From NCBI GenBank assembly GCA_021399445.1, contig JAJTUQ010000003.1, positions 6,076,001 to 6,140,000 of the forward strand: a stretch of DNA of 64,000 bases. Reading direction: 5' to 3'. Both the position numbers and the translations under genes were made by a program. This document shows, piece by piece, positions 35,361 through 49,337 of the stretch. The first letter of the stretch is position 1, and every line of letters starts with the position of its first letter. The notes under the pieces were generated by a model. It did no database searches. It worked only from the letters and a program-made list of their open reading frames with translations, and was not told the origin of the DNA. Source of the stretch: Xylogone sp. PMI_703 (taxonomy: Eukaryota > Ascomycota > Leotiomycetes).

Positions 35361-36623
35361 TTAACCACTGTTAGTTTTGTACTTGAGCTCCCATCTCTCC
35401 ACTATATTCCCGCCAAATGCCGACTCGAAGATCATCTTAGTAAAGTCATTGACATCTTCAGGAGTGGATTCTGCCAGCAACCTATCCATCTCCGATATCT
35501 GCATCAATCCCACATTTACCTCAGCACACAGCTTTTCCCACGCTGGAGCTGACTGAGCCTCCCAGACCCCTCCACGGGTCGTGAAAACCATACTACCCTT
35601 ACACGGAACCGCTCTACCTTGTTGAATTGCCAAATATATCGTTTGCAGGCCAGAGGCAATAATCCATGTACGACGAATGCTCTCAGCAAGTATCCAGGAA
35701 TACCAAAGGAGATTGCTACCGCGCTCGATATCGGATAGACTGAGGCCCGCAAGAGCTTTCTCGTGGGCTGGCGAGACCATGAAGCTACCTAAGCATGTAG
35801 TCTGACTGGCTTGTTCAATCATCTGCTGCAGCCAGCTGTCCAGCACGGGAATGTAACTCTCGGCAAGGTGCCGAAGTCGAATGTCCCCGTCACAGAGACC
35901 AATGATCTGATAAACTAGTAAGGCATGAACTCGAGCCAGTTGCTCAAGAGAGTCAAGAGAAACTGAATTCATAGCCACGCTCTCTGGCGAAGTAGCTCCT
36001 GAGTCCCTGCCCTGTTCTGATACTAATAGCTTGGCTCGATCCTCGATGATGCGAAGCACGATTCTCTCGTTCGATGCCGTCTTATTGAAATAGGACGACA
36101 AAGCAGTATATGCATCCTGGACCGACCTAGGAAACCGTGTTTGGTACAAGTGAGAGTGGATGAAGGGATTGCTTTCCTTCTCGATCCATTGTCTGAGCCA
36201 CTCGTGAATCCTTAAGATAGTGCGTCTCAGATCTGTAGCAGCAAATGAACCATACTCAGCCTGCGGTAAAGGAAGGATCTCCCAGGTATGTTGAGAAGTA
36301 AACCAAGTCGAAGGTACCTGGTTATCGACTGAAGTACCAGGTGAACTGGGACTTGGCCCGAGGACCAGCCTCCCATCTTCGGCCCTGCTAGATTGATTGG
36401 CTGCGGAATATACACATAACTGATTGCCATAAGGCAGGACATCAGCCGCTACAGGTGACGAATACTCTCCCTCGCAAAGGACAAAATTGGTCCGCCTGGG
36501 CGGAGGATACCTGCACTCTATGCCGCGCTTCCTGCACCTCGAGCAACATGGTTTTTGCCTTTCGCATCTCCGCTTTGCCATTGCGCAGGCGCTACAGGCT
36601 TTAGTCGGTAAACGTCCAGCCAT
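35361..36623 (-). CDS. Zn2Cys6 fungal transcription factor
   Basis: Single exon of 420 residues starting at the ATG just before GRLPTKACSAC. Codons further upstream in the same frame look non-coding. The zinc cluster reads C-SA-C-AMAKRR-C, then ERQKPC-C-SR-C-RKRGIE-C, with a double cysteine before SRC. A Pro/Arg linker (PPPRR) follows. The middle and C-terminal parts are helical and resemble the short regulatory regions of AflR-like or DUF3468-type factors, without a strong match I can name. It is divergent from an SDR gene (37170) across 546 bases and convergent with the S33 hydrolase gene. Both are candidate targets. Confidence 0.87.
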   Translation of the reverse strand: MAGRLPTKACSACAMAKRRCERQKPCCSRCRKRGIECRYPPPRRTNFVLCEGEYSSPVAADVLPYGNQLCVYSAANQSSRAEDGRLVLGPSPSSPGTSVDNQVPSTWFTSQHTWEILPLPQAEYGSFAATDLRRTILRIHEWLRQWIEKESNPFIHSHLYQTRFPRSVQDAYTALSSYFNKTASNERIVLRIIEDRAKLLVSEQGRDSGATSPESVAMNSVSLDSLEQLARVHALLVYQIIGLCDGDIRLRHLAESYIPVLDSWLQQMIEQASQTTCLGSFMVSPAHEKALAGLSLSDIERGSNLLWYSWILAESIRRTWIIASGLQTIYLAIQQGRAVPCKGSMVFTTRGGVWEAQSAPAWEKLCAEVNVGLMQISEMDRLLAESTPEDVNDFTKMIFESAFGGNIVERWELKYKTNSG

Positions 36624-37169
36624 GATTCTAGCTATCAGCTCTAATACGCGTAGAATTCTAAAGAGCATTCGCCAACTTATTGCGGACTTTGGTAATGATA
36701 TTATTAAGCGGAGTCGAGATAGTACGTACAATGATGCTGCGCCGCTGCGGGAACTATCTCCTTTGGGATAGTCACCGCAGTGTCGCCATATATGGCGAGC
36801 TCTGGTATCAAGCTACTTTTCAATCTGCGGAAGCCATCCATTTAGGGGTAGTCGCCACTGTTATAGCTTAATTTCTAATGATACAAGGGGTTATCATGGC
36901 CCTGATACTTCCCGAGATGGCAAATAGCGGGGGATCTATTCCGCCGTTCCTGACATCCATCGTTGGCGGCGGGTAAGTCAAGAACTAAGTGAAGTTAATA
37001 TTTATTATTGTATGATCCGCAACTGTATATAAAGCACGATCTAGCCTGCTAGATGTAAACTCGACGGTTAACTCTATCATCCCGCATTCAACACCTGCAC
37101 TTACCTATCAATCAATTCTTTCAGAAACTACATATTTACACAACCCAAGCTCAGTAACGCTCCTTAATC
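36624..37169. promoter_or_regulatory. Shared promoter region of regulator and SDR
   Basis: 546 bases between divergent starts at 36623 and 37170. A TATATAAAG box at about 37026-37034 serves the SDR, 140 bases before its ATG. Confidence 0.5.
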
Positions 37170-38274
37170 ATGTCAGTGTGGAAGGATCTATTTCAACAAG
37201 CCATTGGAACCAACTTCACCAAGCTGGTCCATCGGCAGTCTTATCCCGCCATCTCGCCTTCGAGACCAGAGCTGAATCAAGCAGGGAGGGTAGTACTGAT
37301 AACTGGAGGCGGTACTAACATCGGGCTTGCTATAGCTCGAGCCTTCGTGGAGGCTGCGGCTGACACAGTCATAATTATTGGTCGTCGGGCTGACGTGCTG
37401 GCAACAGCAGCTTCCAGCCTTGAGCAAGAGGCGAAAGATGCACACACCAAGACCAAAATCATCGCCCGTGCCTGTGATGTTACCAACCTAGCGGAAGTCG
37501 AGGCATTCTGGAAGGACCTTGCGAGCCAGAACATCACGGTTGACGTTCTTGTGTCTAATGCCGCCAAGTTCACACAAGATAAACCAATACTAGAGCTCGG
37601 CGCAGATGAAGTCTGGTCTCAGTTCGAAGTAAACACCAAGGCTCCGCTATACTTCGCTGAGAAATTCAATGCTCAGCCCGGGGAGAAACAAAGGGCAAGT
37701 TTCTCTTATTTTTTGAAACTCGCTCATTATTCTACTATGCCTTAATGATACATATATATCTAACTATCTAAACTCACAGTTCATCGTCAATGTATCGACC
37801 CAAGCAATACACATGACAACTCATCCTACGATATCCGTGCGTCCAGCATATACTCTTACGAAGATGGCCGGAACGTTGTTATTCCAGGTCATCGCGCAAA
37901 ATGTATCACCCCAGAAACTACAAGTCATCAGCTTCCACCCAGGCCTCATATGGAACGAGGGGTGGAAGACATTAAACCTGCCACCGGACCTCGGATTTGA
38001 CAATCGTAAGATATTCCTTCTGCCATATCGGGAGCGACGAGCTGTGTTATAATACGTGCTAATAATATATTTGTTACTCAATTTAGCTGGTCTTTGCGGT
38101 GCATTTGCCGTTTGGGCTGCAACGAAAGAGGCGGAATTCCTTCATGGCCGCTTTGTTTGGGCATCTTGGGACGTCGAGGAACTGGCAACGGGAGAAATTC
38201 GGAAGCGTATTGATGAGGATCCGTACTTCCTTAGAGCCTCGATTGTTGGCCTAAATGGTGCACTTAAGGCTTGA
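37170..38274 (+). CDS. Short-chain dehydrogenase/reductase
   Basis: Three exons (37170-37694, 37780-38005, 38087-38274) give 312 residues. The Rossmann motif TGGGTNIG sits at 45-52 after a 40-residue N-tail, followed by SNAA in place of NNAG and the active site Ser181, Tyr199, Lys203 (YTLTK). The C-terminal domain has FHPGLIWNEGW and FVWASWDVEEL, usual in fungal secondary-metabolism SDRs. The first intron uses a GC donor (GCAAGT), the canonical non-GT type. Divergent from a Zn2Cys6 regulator, so possibly controlled by it. Substrate unknown. Confidence 0.85.
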
Positions 38275-38623
38275 TGTCGGAGGCAGCAATAACGTTGTAT
38301 GAGATTGATGTGCACGGCAGCCACTTGAGGAGAGATAATTTAGATGATAGAATAGGTAGCTAGGAATCATACGCCGCTTGATGGTATAAACTCGGATAGG
38401 CGCCTCCACCAAGTCAAAATTTTCAAGAAGACCTGAGGTTGTAAGCCCCTGATTGGTCGCACGCTTACGCAAGATCTATACCAGAGTAACAAAAATAGTG
38501 TTTGTTCAATACAGGTAATGTCATTAAAATTTTATACAATACATATATACAGTCGACCCTCGCTTGGACCGGACTTGGGGTATCTTGTACAAGTGACGAA
38601 TCACGCAAATGAAAGTCGTCTCC
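38275..38623. other. Intergenic between convergent genes
   Basis: 3' flanks only; nothing else seen. Confidence 0.6.
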
Positions 38624-39427
38624 TCAGTTTGCTTTATTCCCTCCACCATACTCATTCATCATCGCCTCACGCACCATTTCACCGCAGAGCTTCGCAGTTG
38701 GGTTAGAAGCAACCGCCAGAGCCTTAGCAATCTCGTTTCCATACCGTCCACCCAACATGAAATGCCTCGAAGCATTCTCCTCAAAGTCTATTTTCATCCA
38801 CCCAGCTTCTCTTCTCTGCTCATCTATTCTCAGATTTTCACTGTTTGTCGAGAGTCGTTTTGCGGAGAGGTGATATATAGCACCTTTTTGGGTGTGAGCT
38901 TGAGAAAGAGTCTTCGCAGCTTGTGGAGATATGGCAGCAAAAGAGGTTAGTGGGCTTAGCAAGGATATGGCTGCATCAAGATCTGATAACACTTTTTTCG
39001 ATGCGGTTACCAGTTCCTGGTCTGAGCAGGACTGGCTCAGAGCAGTAGGCCTATCGGAGCCTTGCACTAGCATCTCATCGCCGTATATTCGACGTAAGGC
39101 TTGCGCTCTGTTATTTCGTGCACTGGCATACTCGGGAAACTCGTTGATAAGATCATCAAACTCTGCAACTGCCTTTTGATATATCGATAGAAAGGCTTCA
39201 GAAGATTGATCTGGTTCTAATGAAGAGTGTTTCAGTTCTCCTTTTTGTATTGAGGAGATGATAGCACTTTCTCTCTGAACAATAGTTTGATAGGTCGTGT
39301 TGTTGGTAATGCGTGGATCCTTAGGTAGAGAGCTATCGATCATTATTGGAGCTGAAGGCCCTGATTCTGGATCCTTGATCTTTTCTAACACGACGAGGTC
39401 GCGAGGCGTTAGAGTGGCGGCAGCCAT
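38624..39427 (-). CDS. TTC36-like tetratricopeptide repeat protein
   Basis: Single exon of 267 residues, no signal peptide, probably cytosolic. The middle holds TPR-like helices: AVAEFDDLINEFPEYASARNNRAQ, a second with LSDLDAAISLL, and a third with SQAHTQKGAIYHLSAK. The end, FEENASRHFMLGGRYGNEIAKALAV then NPTAKLCGEMVREAM, resembles the conserved C-terminus of the TTC36 family. TTC36 (HBP21) in mammals is reported to bind 4-hydroxyphenylpyruvate dioxygenase. The HPPD gene starts 761 bases away on the opposite strand, so the two share a promoter region. A TATA-like ATATAAAAAG lies about 70 bases upstream. The family call rests on recalled pattern and layout. Confidence 0.72.
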   Translation of the reverse strand: MAAATLTPRDLVVLEKIKDPESGPSAPIMIDSSLPKDPRITNNTTYQTIVQRESAIISSIQKGELKHSSLEPDQSSEAFLSIYQKAVAEFDDLINEFPEYASARNNRAQALRRIYGDEMLVQGSDRPTALSQSCSDQELVTASKKVLSDLDAAISLLSPLTSFAAISPQAAKTLSQAHTQKGAIYHLSAKRLSTNSENLRIDEQRREAGWMKIDFEENASRHFMLGGRYGNEIAKALAVASNPTAKLCGEMVREAMMNEYGGGNKAN

Positions 39428-41448
<2,021 letters not shown>

Positions 41449-43490
41449 GAATGATTTGAAGTGGAAGTGGCAAGCCTGGATGAAGGATTCTTTTTTTAAT
41501 TATATCATTTAAGATCTGCCTGGAGAGATTGAAAGGGAAAATAATGATTTCCTTGGGAGTTGTCAACGATGTCATGACTACATAATTCACAGATTATATA
41601 GGAAAAATATAAAAATATAAAAATCAACCCAATTTCATCAAATTGAATATTGCGAATAACACTTTGAAATGAAAAATCTTCTGTACAGTACTCCTTTGTT
41701 ACCTTTCGCAACAGATTCGGGGATGAATAGTAGTGCTTTGGGCAGCTGTTCATTTCGTCGTACGAGTGCAACTCACCAACTCACCAACTCACCAATCCGC
41801 CAAACCCCTCTCACGAAACGACTCAGGAGAAAGAGCTGAAAAAAATTCACCGCTTTCAAGTTTCAACAGCAGGGGAACGGGGCAGAGACGACGGATATAA
41901 CTGGCTGAAAAGGTTGCTCAGTCAGCACTACTGTGGTGCTTTGTTCCAAGGTGGCAACTAATGGCTATGGTTGCCGGCCTTATGAAGGCTTATCCATTGC
42001 ATAAGTTATGCATATCTCACCCTGCACTGAGTCAGCTATGGGTTTTTTCCCCCTGGGTTTATTCTTAGCTACTCGCACAAGTACGGGGAGGGATGCGCGA
42101 TTCTGGACTCGTCCATAGAAGTTGAGCATGTGGAGCTCCCGGCGTGAACACGAGAACGCCAATTAAAATCCCCAGTCGTGCCCAGTGCTTTTCACCAAAC
42201 AGCAGCGGCTCGCTTTTGCTTGTGGCACTGTCAATTGTGCTCTGGGCCCACCGAGGCAGTGCAATTTCGGCTTCTTCTTGCTTTTTGGTTCCAGAACACT
42301 TCGAGCTCCTCTGGGGATGATGGCTCGATGCAGGAGATGATTATTATTTCAATCGTATTTTGTGTACAGCCCTATATTGCGGCGCATGGAGTGCAGTAGT
42401 AAGTCCTGTAATAGCGCAATAATGGCATATACTGTAAACTTAAAAAAAGTTTTCTCCTCAAAAATAGCCACTTCAAGGCTTAATTAAGATTCATGAGTAA
42501 TCACTAGTTTACCACGTTGCTTAGTGACATGTTGGACTGCAGTAATATCGTTCCACATCGTACACGATGAGATGCGCTGGAGATCGACCTTTTGTCTTCG
42601 TACCTGAGCGTGTCAGCCCAACGACTCAACCTACATTGAAGCTGGTCAGAAGTGCTGTAACTTGCGATACGGGCATGACCGTAGGGTAAGGTACCTGCCA
42701 AGGCCGGTGTCAACCGTGCGGCTGTCGGAATGCATTGCTGCAGTTGACCGTTACTGTCTTGAATCAACCGGGGAAGGATCTTCAAGATGCTACCTCCGAA
42801 CACGATTGCAATTGATGCAGGAGAAGGGCTGAACGACCGAGCGATTGAGGGCAGATCGGGATGTCAAATGTACAGTAGTCTTTTGTTTCGTTTCTCAATC
42901 AAAGTGCGGTAATACTTGACTTCATCCAAGTACCCAGGACGTGGTGGTGTGCCAATGGCCCGACCCGTCCGCCCACAACAGGGTCTTATTCGCCATCCTC
43001 ACAATGAGACACGCCCCCTGCAGCAATCCCTTGAACCGCCTCAAACGTTGGGGTATTTTTGTCGTTTCGTCTGCAGGGCGCAAACACCCCCATTCCAGCG
43101 CTGCAGCCGTCCGCTGTGCCTATCATCGCCGCGCTCTCTACGGAGTATGCTCCAGGGGCAGTGACAGGTCGTTTTCCCGCTGTGGAGAAACGCGTTCTTG
43201 GGTGACACGGAGTCAACGGCCCAGGCGTCTGATGTAACCCCTGAGTTCTGACTTTTCCTGGGCCAAGGAAGTCTCGATCCTCCCTTAAGCATCCACTTCG
43301 CCGCTGGGTTTCATTCTTTTGTTTCTTCTCCGCACTCTTTTTCTTTTCGTACTTATAATATATACTGTATATCTTTTTCGTTCTCCCTTCGTCTGGTTGC
43401 TAGTCCGTATTACTCGCGTCTCTTCCTTCTGGTATTTCTCAGAAGCTCGATCTCGGCCCTTAGACTCTTTTCTGCCCCCATCCTCACACC
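41449..43490. other. Intergenic, 2.0 kb
   Basis: Carries an 8-base tandem repeat (ACTCACCA three times, 41771-41794). A GC-rich block at 42900-43300 ahead of the bestrophin gene has no supportable frame, and pyrimidine-rich leader DNA lies at 43300-43490. Confidence 0.5.
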
Positions 43491-45038
43491 ATGGCAGACG
43501 ACGCTCCAGCTCCAGTTGCAGCAACTGCACCTCCAGCTGTAGATCACGATAGCCACACTCATGCAGATCAGCCCAATTTTCTTCAGAACAGGCACGACAC
43601 CTCCCGGAAGTCGACATGGACCAAGTCTATTCTCGACTTCACTCCCAGTGGCGCGCAAACCCCAATGAGCCTGGGCCGAATGGAGCACATTGATGGATTC
43701 GACTCCTATTTTGTATGTTTAAGATAATCGCCACAATTCCAATTGATCTAATATGCTGACTTGGCCTTAGGTTGGCCCCCGCAACTTAGACGCTCACAGC
43801 AAATTGCCTTATTTCCTGCGACTCCACGGCTCGGTCACTCCCCGTTTGATCCTCCCTATACTCATCGTTGGGGGCTGGGCGACTTGCATAACTTGTATCT
43901 CGAGATTTGTCTCCAACCTCAGCGTCAGCAATCTTCTGTTGACTGTCCTCGGTTTTGTGATCTCTCTTGCGTTGTCGTTCCGTTCCTCCACCGCTTACGA
44001 ACGTTACTCCGATGGCCGTAAAGCCTGGGCTACTCTCTCGGTGCAATGCCGCAATCTGGCTCGTTATTTCTGGGTACATGTGGAGGAGCGACCAGAGTGC
44101 TCGAAGGACGATCTGCTGGCCAAAATCACGGCGATGAACTTGATTCTTGCATTTGCCGTGTCCTTGAAGCATAAGCTTCGCTTCGAGCCTTACGCACACT
44201 ACCCTGATCTCGCCAGTCTGATCGGCCATCTCGACACATTCGCCAAGAACGCTCACAAAGAGGAAAATATGGTGGAGCAGAAGAAGACTCCATGGAAGCG
44301 CGCCGGCGAATTCTTGGGTTTGAGCGTGGCCATGTCAAATCCTCGCAAAGCCCTCAAGCGCGCCGACCGTCCCCTGGGAAACTTGCCTCTGGAAATCTTG
44401 ACATACTTGAGCGCCTACGTCGAAGAAGTGAACAACAACGGAACACTCAAGTCCGCCATTGTCTTTGGTCAAATCAGTATGTGTTCTAGCTTCATCATCT
44501 TCCCAAATAAATACTGACAATATATACAGTGACATCCCTTGCTGCTTTGACAGACACCCAGTCCAACGCCGAACGTGTCCTGACTACCCCTCTCCCCGTC
44601 GGATACAACATCTTAATCAGCCAAATTGTCCTCCTTTACGTCTACTTGCTTCCATTCCAATTGTACAACAGTCTCGGCTGGGTTACCATCCCCGGCACCA
44701 TGGCAGCAGCATACATCATTCTCGGTCTAGCTGCCATTGGAAACGAGCTCGAGAACCCCTTCGGAAACGATGTTAATGATTTACCACTTGACCAATACTG
44801 CGAAGAACTTGCAAACGAAATCAACACGCTCACCAGTGTGCCAGCACCCAAATTTGGTGATGTTATGAGGAAAGAGAACAAAGTCCTTTGGCCATTGAGC
44901 GAGCACGGTTACGAGAGCTGGACAGATAGAACCGAGGATGATATCCGCCATGCCCTGAAGACGAAGGTGCTAGTGGGGAAGGGAGTCCCATTCGCCCAGG
45001 GCCCACGTAGTCTAGACGGAGTCACGCTGGACGCATAA
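43491..45038 (+). CDS. Bestrophin-like (UPF0187) membrane protein
   Basis: Three exons (43491-43712, 43771-44476, 44530-45038) give 478 residues. A hydrophilic N-tail of about 85 residues precedes the first membrane pair (LPILIVGGWATCI and LLLTVLGFVISLALSFRSS). The bestrophin signature SFRSSTAYERYSDGRKAW follows directly. A second membrane pair lies near ILISQIVLLYVYLLPF and IPGTMAAAYIILGLAAIG, followed by the conserved NELENPFGNDVNDLPLD. Bestrophins are anion channels, and fungal members are poorly studied. A plasma or organelle membrane location is likely. The exon 2/3 junction makes codon ATG, in frame, so the Met there is internal. Confidence 0.9.
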
Positions 45039-47479
45039 TCCACCACCGCCTCCGTTCTACACATATTTTCTTTCTCGAGACGGCCAACTATACATTTGAG
45101 GCTTAATGCACATAAATCTCCTCCTGGGTGATGAGAGGGATCCGGTATTCATGGGAAATGGAAATCTGCTTTTTTTGCTGTTTGTATGGCTCTTTGTTTT
45201 TTTTTTTTTTTTTCATAATGCATATATACCACCGGAAGCCAAAATTGTGCGAAATTTCTGGGAGTGGGAAATTGGGAAACTAAAATGGGAGATGCTTTTT
45301 TTCTTCGCTTTTTATATTGGAAACTTACACATCGTTGCATTGCGCGGCGTTCTTTTTTGACAGTAATGCTCAATTTAATTGTTGAAAGATATCACAAATT
45401 CATTCTCTTCTTGCGCAATAATTGATTCAGCTCGTTGTATTGTTTCCCTGCCGGGGACGAGAGTAAATGATCCATCATGGCTAGCCGTTAGAGTATTCGA
45501 CTTCCGAGATATGAATTGACGACGTTTCGGATGTCTCGAATTCTTGCAGTATTGGTACAGTGTTATACTTCCTACTAGATTGCGTTAGGGCGCCCGATCT
45601 AAAGATGGCTGTAGAAACATGCCATTGGTTTAGCTTAGCTTAGCTTGGTAGAACACTCTATTTTACTTAAGCATATATTTTATTAGGCTAACTATAGAAT
45701 GCATATAAGATAGGAAGTAGTGCAAACAAGCTCAGTATCTCTCTAGCGTCTTATAGTAGCTGGAGGTTATATAGTTGTCTTTCGGATAGTGTTAAATGGG
45801 CTGAATACGCTGTTGGTCAACCCGAAAGGGCTTACCAAAGTCTTCGATGAAACGTGATGATATTATTTCATATCATTCTTGGATCAAGTTACGATTATTT
45901 GGTCGGCTCCAGGCAACCTTGTGAGTCACTCTCACACATGTCATATCATAATGTGTCTCAAACCTTTATAAGCTGGTTCTTACAAATCATTATTACATGG
46001 TACCTCAAAGGAATATTCCAGAAGCCTAACATATTGTACCCGGCATTGACTTATATTCTAGTTCCTTCATAGTTAGTTACTGTAGCTAAACACTGATCAG
46101 CTGCAAATTTTATTCAATAATTCCATTGTCCCGGCATTTTTCTACCAGCACCCAACATGTTCATATATCTTTTGATTTCTCTGGAATAGCTACAGCTAAA
46201 AAGTGTATGGTTCAAGCTGAGAGCCGTGTCTCTGTAGGTGCCCACAAATGACTGCAGGGTACGCACAGCGGCTAGTTAGCTTATACAAGGGTAAGCTTTT
46301 TGTGGCTTACGGTTTTTCCATCAATCACCACCCATCCCGCCTCTGCTGTTGCCCCTCCCCATTACTTCTTTGGGCTTTAACTCTAGCTTTAGACCCCAAC
46401 AAGGCTCGCATCGCCCCTGATCCGACTCTACCGACCCTGAATTATGGGATATTGTGCGAATGACGTGCTTTGAAAACGCAGTTGTGTTATCACGGAGTGC
46501 AAAGAGTGGGATGCTTGTTCAAGAAAAAGTCTCTTGTTTCTAACAGACTTGTGCCCGACACAACCGCGTTAAAGAAAATATTCCTAATAAAATTGATAGC
46601 TGAGAAAATATCTGAATTACTCAATTACTAAGAATTACTATAAGAGGTAGTAAAGTGATGGCGGTAAATAAACTGCGAAGACTCGATTCTTCTGGCTACT
46701 TTTATAGAGGATTTGAGATGGTCGGATGCCCGTGTAGCGTGCTTTGGGGATAGGAGCTTAGAGGTTCAGGCTTAATAGGTAAACAATACTGGACACCAAG
46801 TAACTAATAGACTTTTATGTGAGCTGATCCTCCAATAAGCGTACCCGTAATCGTATCTCCCATGGCCCTTGATGCAGCTTTTTGGAGCCTTTAACACGGC
46901 CAGATCAGTCAAATCTGCCCTTACAAATAGAGGAACTTGATATCATCCAAACGGTGATATATAATACAGCTAGTCGCAGATGATAGCTCTAAGCAAAAGG
47001 TAATAAGTCTTCAGTACGATGAGAAAAAGGCACGATTTCGGCCCGACGGTTGCTACATGCGATTTACCACTTTCCCGTACCTTATCTCGAAGTCATCCAA
47101 GTCCTGCAGCTTGAACCTTGAGCTCCACGTGCGGCAGAGCGATCCGATAAATGCAGCTTTGAGGGTTGGAAGATGCGATTGCCGTGGGGCATGACGTGCT
47201 AGAGAGGCGCCCAGGATGGCGGCAGATCACTGTCCGGGCTCACCAACTTCCAGCACCGTCGCCCTCGTCCTAAAGCTGTCCCGAATGCACTCGCGCCTTA
47301 AGCCCTGTACAGCATAGACTCGAGTTGCTGCTACCACAGCATTCAAAAGCACCGCTGATCCTCATCCTTCTCACAGGTTATGATCCTCCTCCCTCAATGC
47401 TTCATTTCTGGTGAGGACAGTTGATTCTTTGCTGTCTTTGTAGCCTTTATCTGGCTTCAATAAAGGAGTTCAATCGATC
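45039..47479. other. Intergenic, 2.4 kb
   Basis: Poly-T tract of about 17 near 45197-45213, a TAGCT triple repeat at 45631-45645, and the promoter of the sugar transporter. No gene is supported. Confidence 0.5.
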
Positions 47480-49229
47480 ATGGCCAAGATATCTAACCTC
47501 TACTTAATCACCGCCATCGTCACTATTGGCGGTCTGCTACAGGGCTTCGATATCTCCTCCCTCTCTGGCATCCTTGGCACCAAGCCTTTCAAGGAGCACT
47601 ATGGGGCCATCGATTCGTCTGTCCAGGGCGGCGTAACGGCCTCGATTTCTGGCGGCTCTTTCATGGGCTGCCATGCCGCGTTCCTGCTAATCGACAGGCT
47701 TGGCAGAAAGCCACTGCTGCAGATTGCTTGTATCATCTTCACCATCGGCGCCATCCTGTGCGCTGCGAGCGTTGACATTGCTATGCTAATTGTTGGTCGA
47801 TTTATCTGTGGATTTGCAGTTGGTGAGTGGCAAAAGCGCAACAATATGGTTTACTCAAAATAAATGGGTTGGCGTCGTAGCCACATAGGATATTATTCTA
47901 ATGCGCTGGTGATTTAGGTATCTTCACATCGACGGGACCCACGTACCTGGCAGAAGTCACTCCCCGCAATATCAGAGGCAGAATCTTGTCGTTACAGCAG
48001 TGGTCTATTACTTGGGGTGTACGTTGAAACACTAGATACCATCTAAAAATTAACTGCAGTAAACTGAAAATGAAACTAGGGTCTCATCATGTACTACATT
48101 GCTTTTGGAGCCTCCTACACAAAGACGAAGGCTGCTTTCCAAGTTCCATGGTCTGTGCAGATTGCACCAGCAGTTGTCATGTTCATCGGACTCTACTTCC
48201 TTCCGCGCTCTCCTCGATGGCTCGCTTCAAAGGACCGCTGGGAGGAAGCTCTTCAAACCTTAGCCGACCTACATGGCAATGGCGACACCTCGAATCCAAT
48301 AGTACAAGCCGAGTACACCGAGATCCAGGAAGCAATGGAAGTTGACCACGCTATGGGCAGTGTGAGCTGGAGAGAGCTAGTTGACCCGGTCAACTTCCAG
48401 AGAATCTCGACTGGTATCTTTGTCCACATCTGGACCCAGCTCTCAGGCAATAACGCCTTGCTTTACTATATCACGTACATCTTTCAGATGGCTGGGCTTA
48501 CGGGAAACACCAAGTTAATTGCGTCGTCAATTCAATACGTAATTAACGTTGTGATGACATTGCCCGCTATTCTTTTCCTTGATAAAGTTGGACGTCGACC
48601 CGCCCTTCTTTTTGGTTCCGTTATGATGATGACCTGGCTATACGCAACTGCAGGATTATTGAAAGTGTACGGTCACGGAGTTCCCGGTGGACTTGATGGA
48701 AATGCCGTAGTCACCTGGGTCGTGCATGGCCCTGCCTCGAAAGCAGTTATCGCGTGCACATACTTGCTCGTTGGAACCTACAGCACCACATGGGCACCAA
48801 TAAGCTGGGTATACCCACCTGAGATCTACCCTCTCCGTCTCCGAGGAAAAGTAGTCTCTATTGCTACTTCGGCAAACTGGATATTGAGTTTTGCGATAAA
48901 TTACTTTACGCCTCCAGCCTTCCAGAACCTGGCCTGGAAGACATTCCTGATATTCGGCACCTTTAATGTTGCGTCTGGCATCCATGCATTCTTCTTCTTC
49001 CCAGAAACCAAGGGCAAATCACTTGAAGGTAATTTCACTCATCGCTCATTTCTAATGTTCTCTTCTGGTATGCTAATGCATATTTGTAGATATCGATGAA
49101 TTGTTCGCAAAAGGTGTCAAGGCGTGGAAGACGAGCAGTCAACCAACTGGAGATCGATTTGGAGAGATCGTACAAACTATTGAGCAAAAGGGAGCACAGC
49201 ATGTTATAGCAGCTGAGGTTAAGGATTAG
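47480..49229 (+). CDS. MFS sugar transporter
   Basis: Four exons (47480-47822, 47918-48018, 48080-49028, 49090-49229) give 510 residues with 12 predicted membrane segments. Sugar-porter signatures are all present: GFDISSLSG in helix 1, LIDRLGRKPLL in loop 2-3, PTYLAEVTPRNIRGR, LPRSPRWLASKDR (the PESPRWL site), TQLSGNNALLYYITYIF in helix 7, DKVGRRPALLFG, and PETKGKSLE at the end. Exon 2 ends at a GTACGT donor that keeps TWGGLIMYY in frame. It fits fungal hexose or pentose proton symporters. It is convergent with the FAD oxidoreductase gene, 108 bases apart. Confidence 0.92.
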
Positions 49230-49337
49230 AAGAACCGGGATAATTTGGTTAATATTTTTAATTACTATCATATCTCGAACACTTATAAAAAAAATTCACG
49301 GCAGGGATGAAGAGTCATCCTCTCACACCACTCATAC

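Noticed and set aside
45197..45213. Poly-T run as a transposon tail
   Set aside because: No target duplication or element body is next to it; it sits in the 3' flank of the bestrophin gene.
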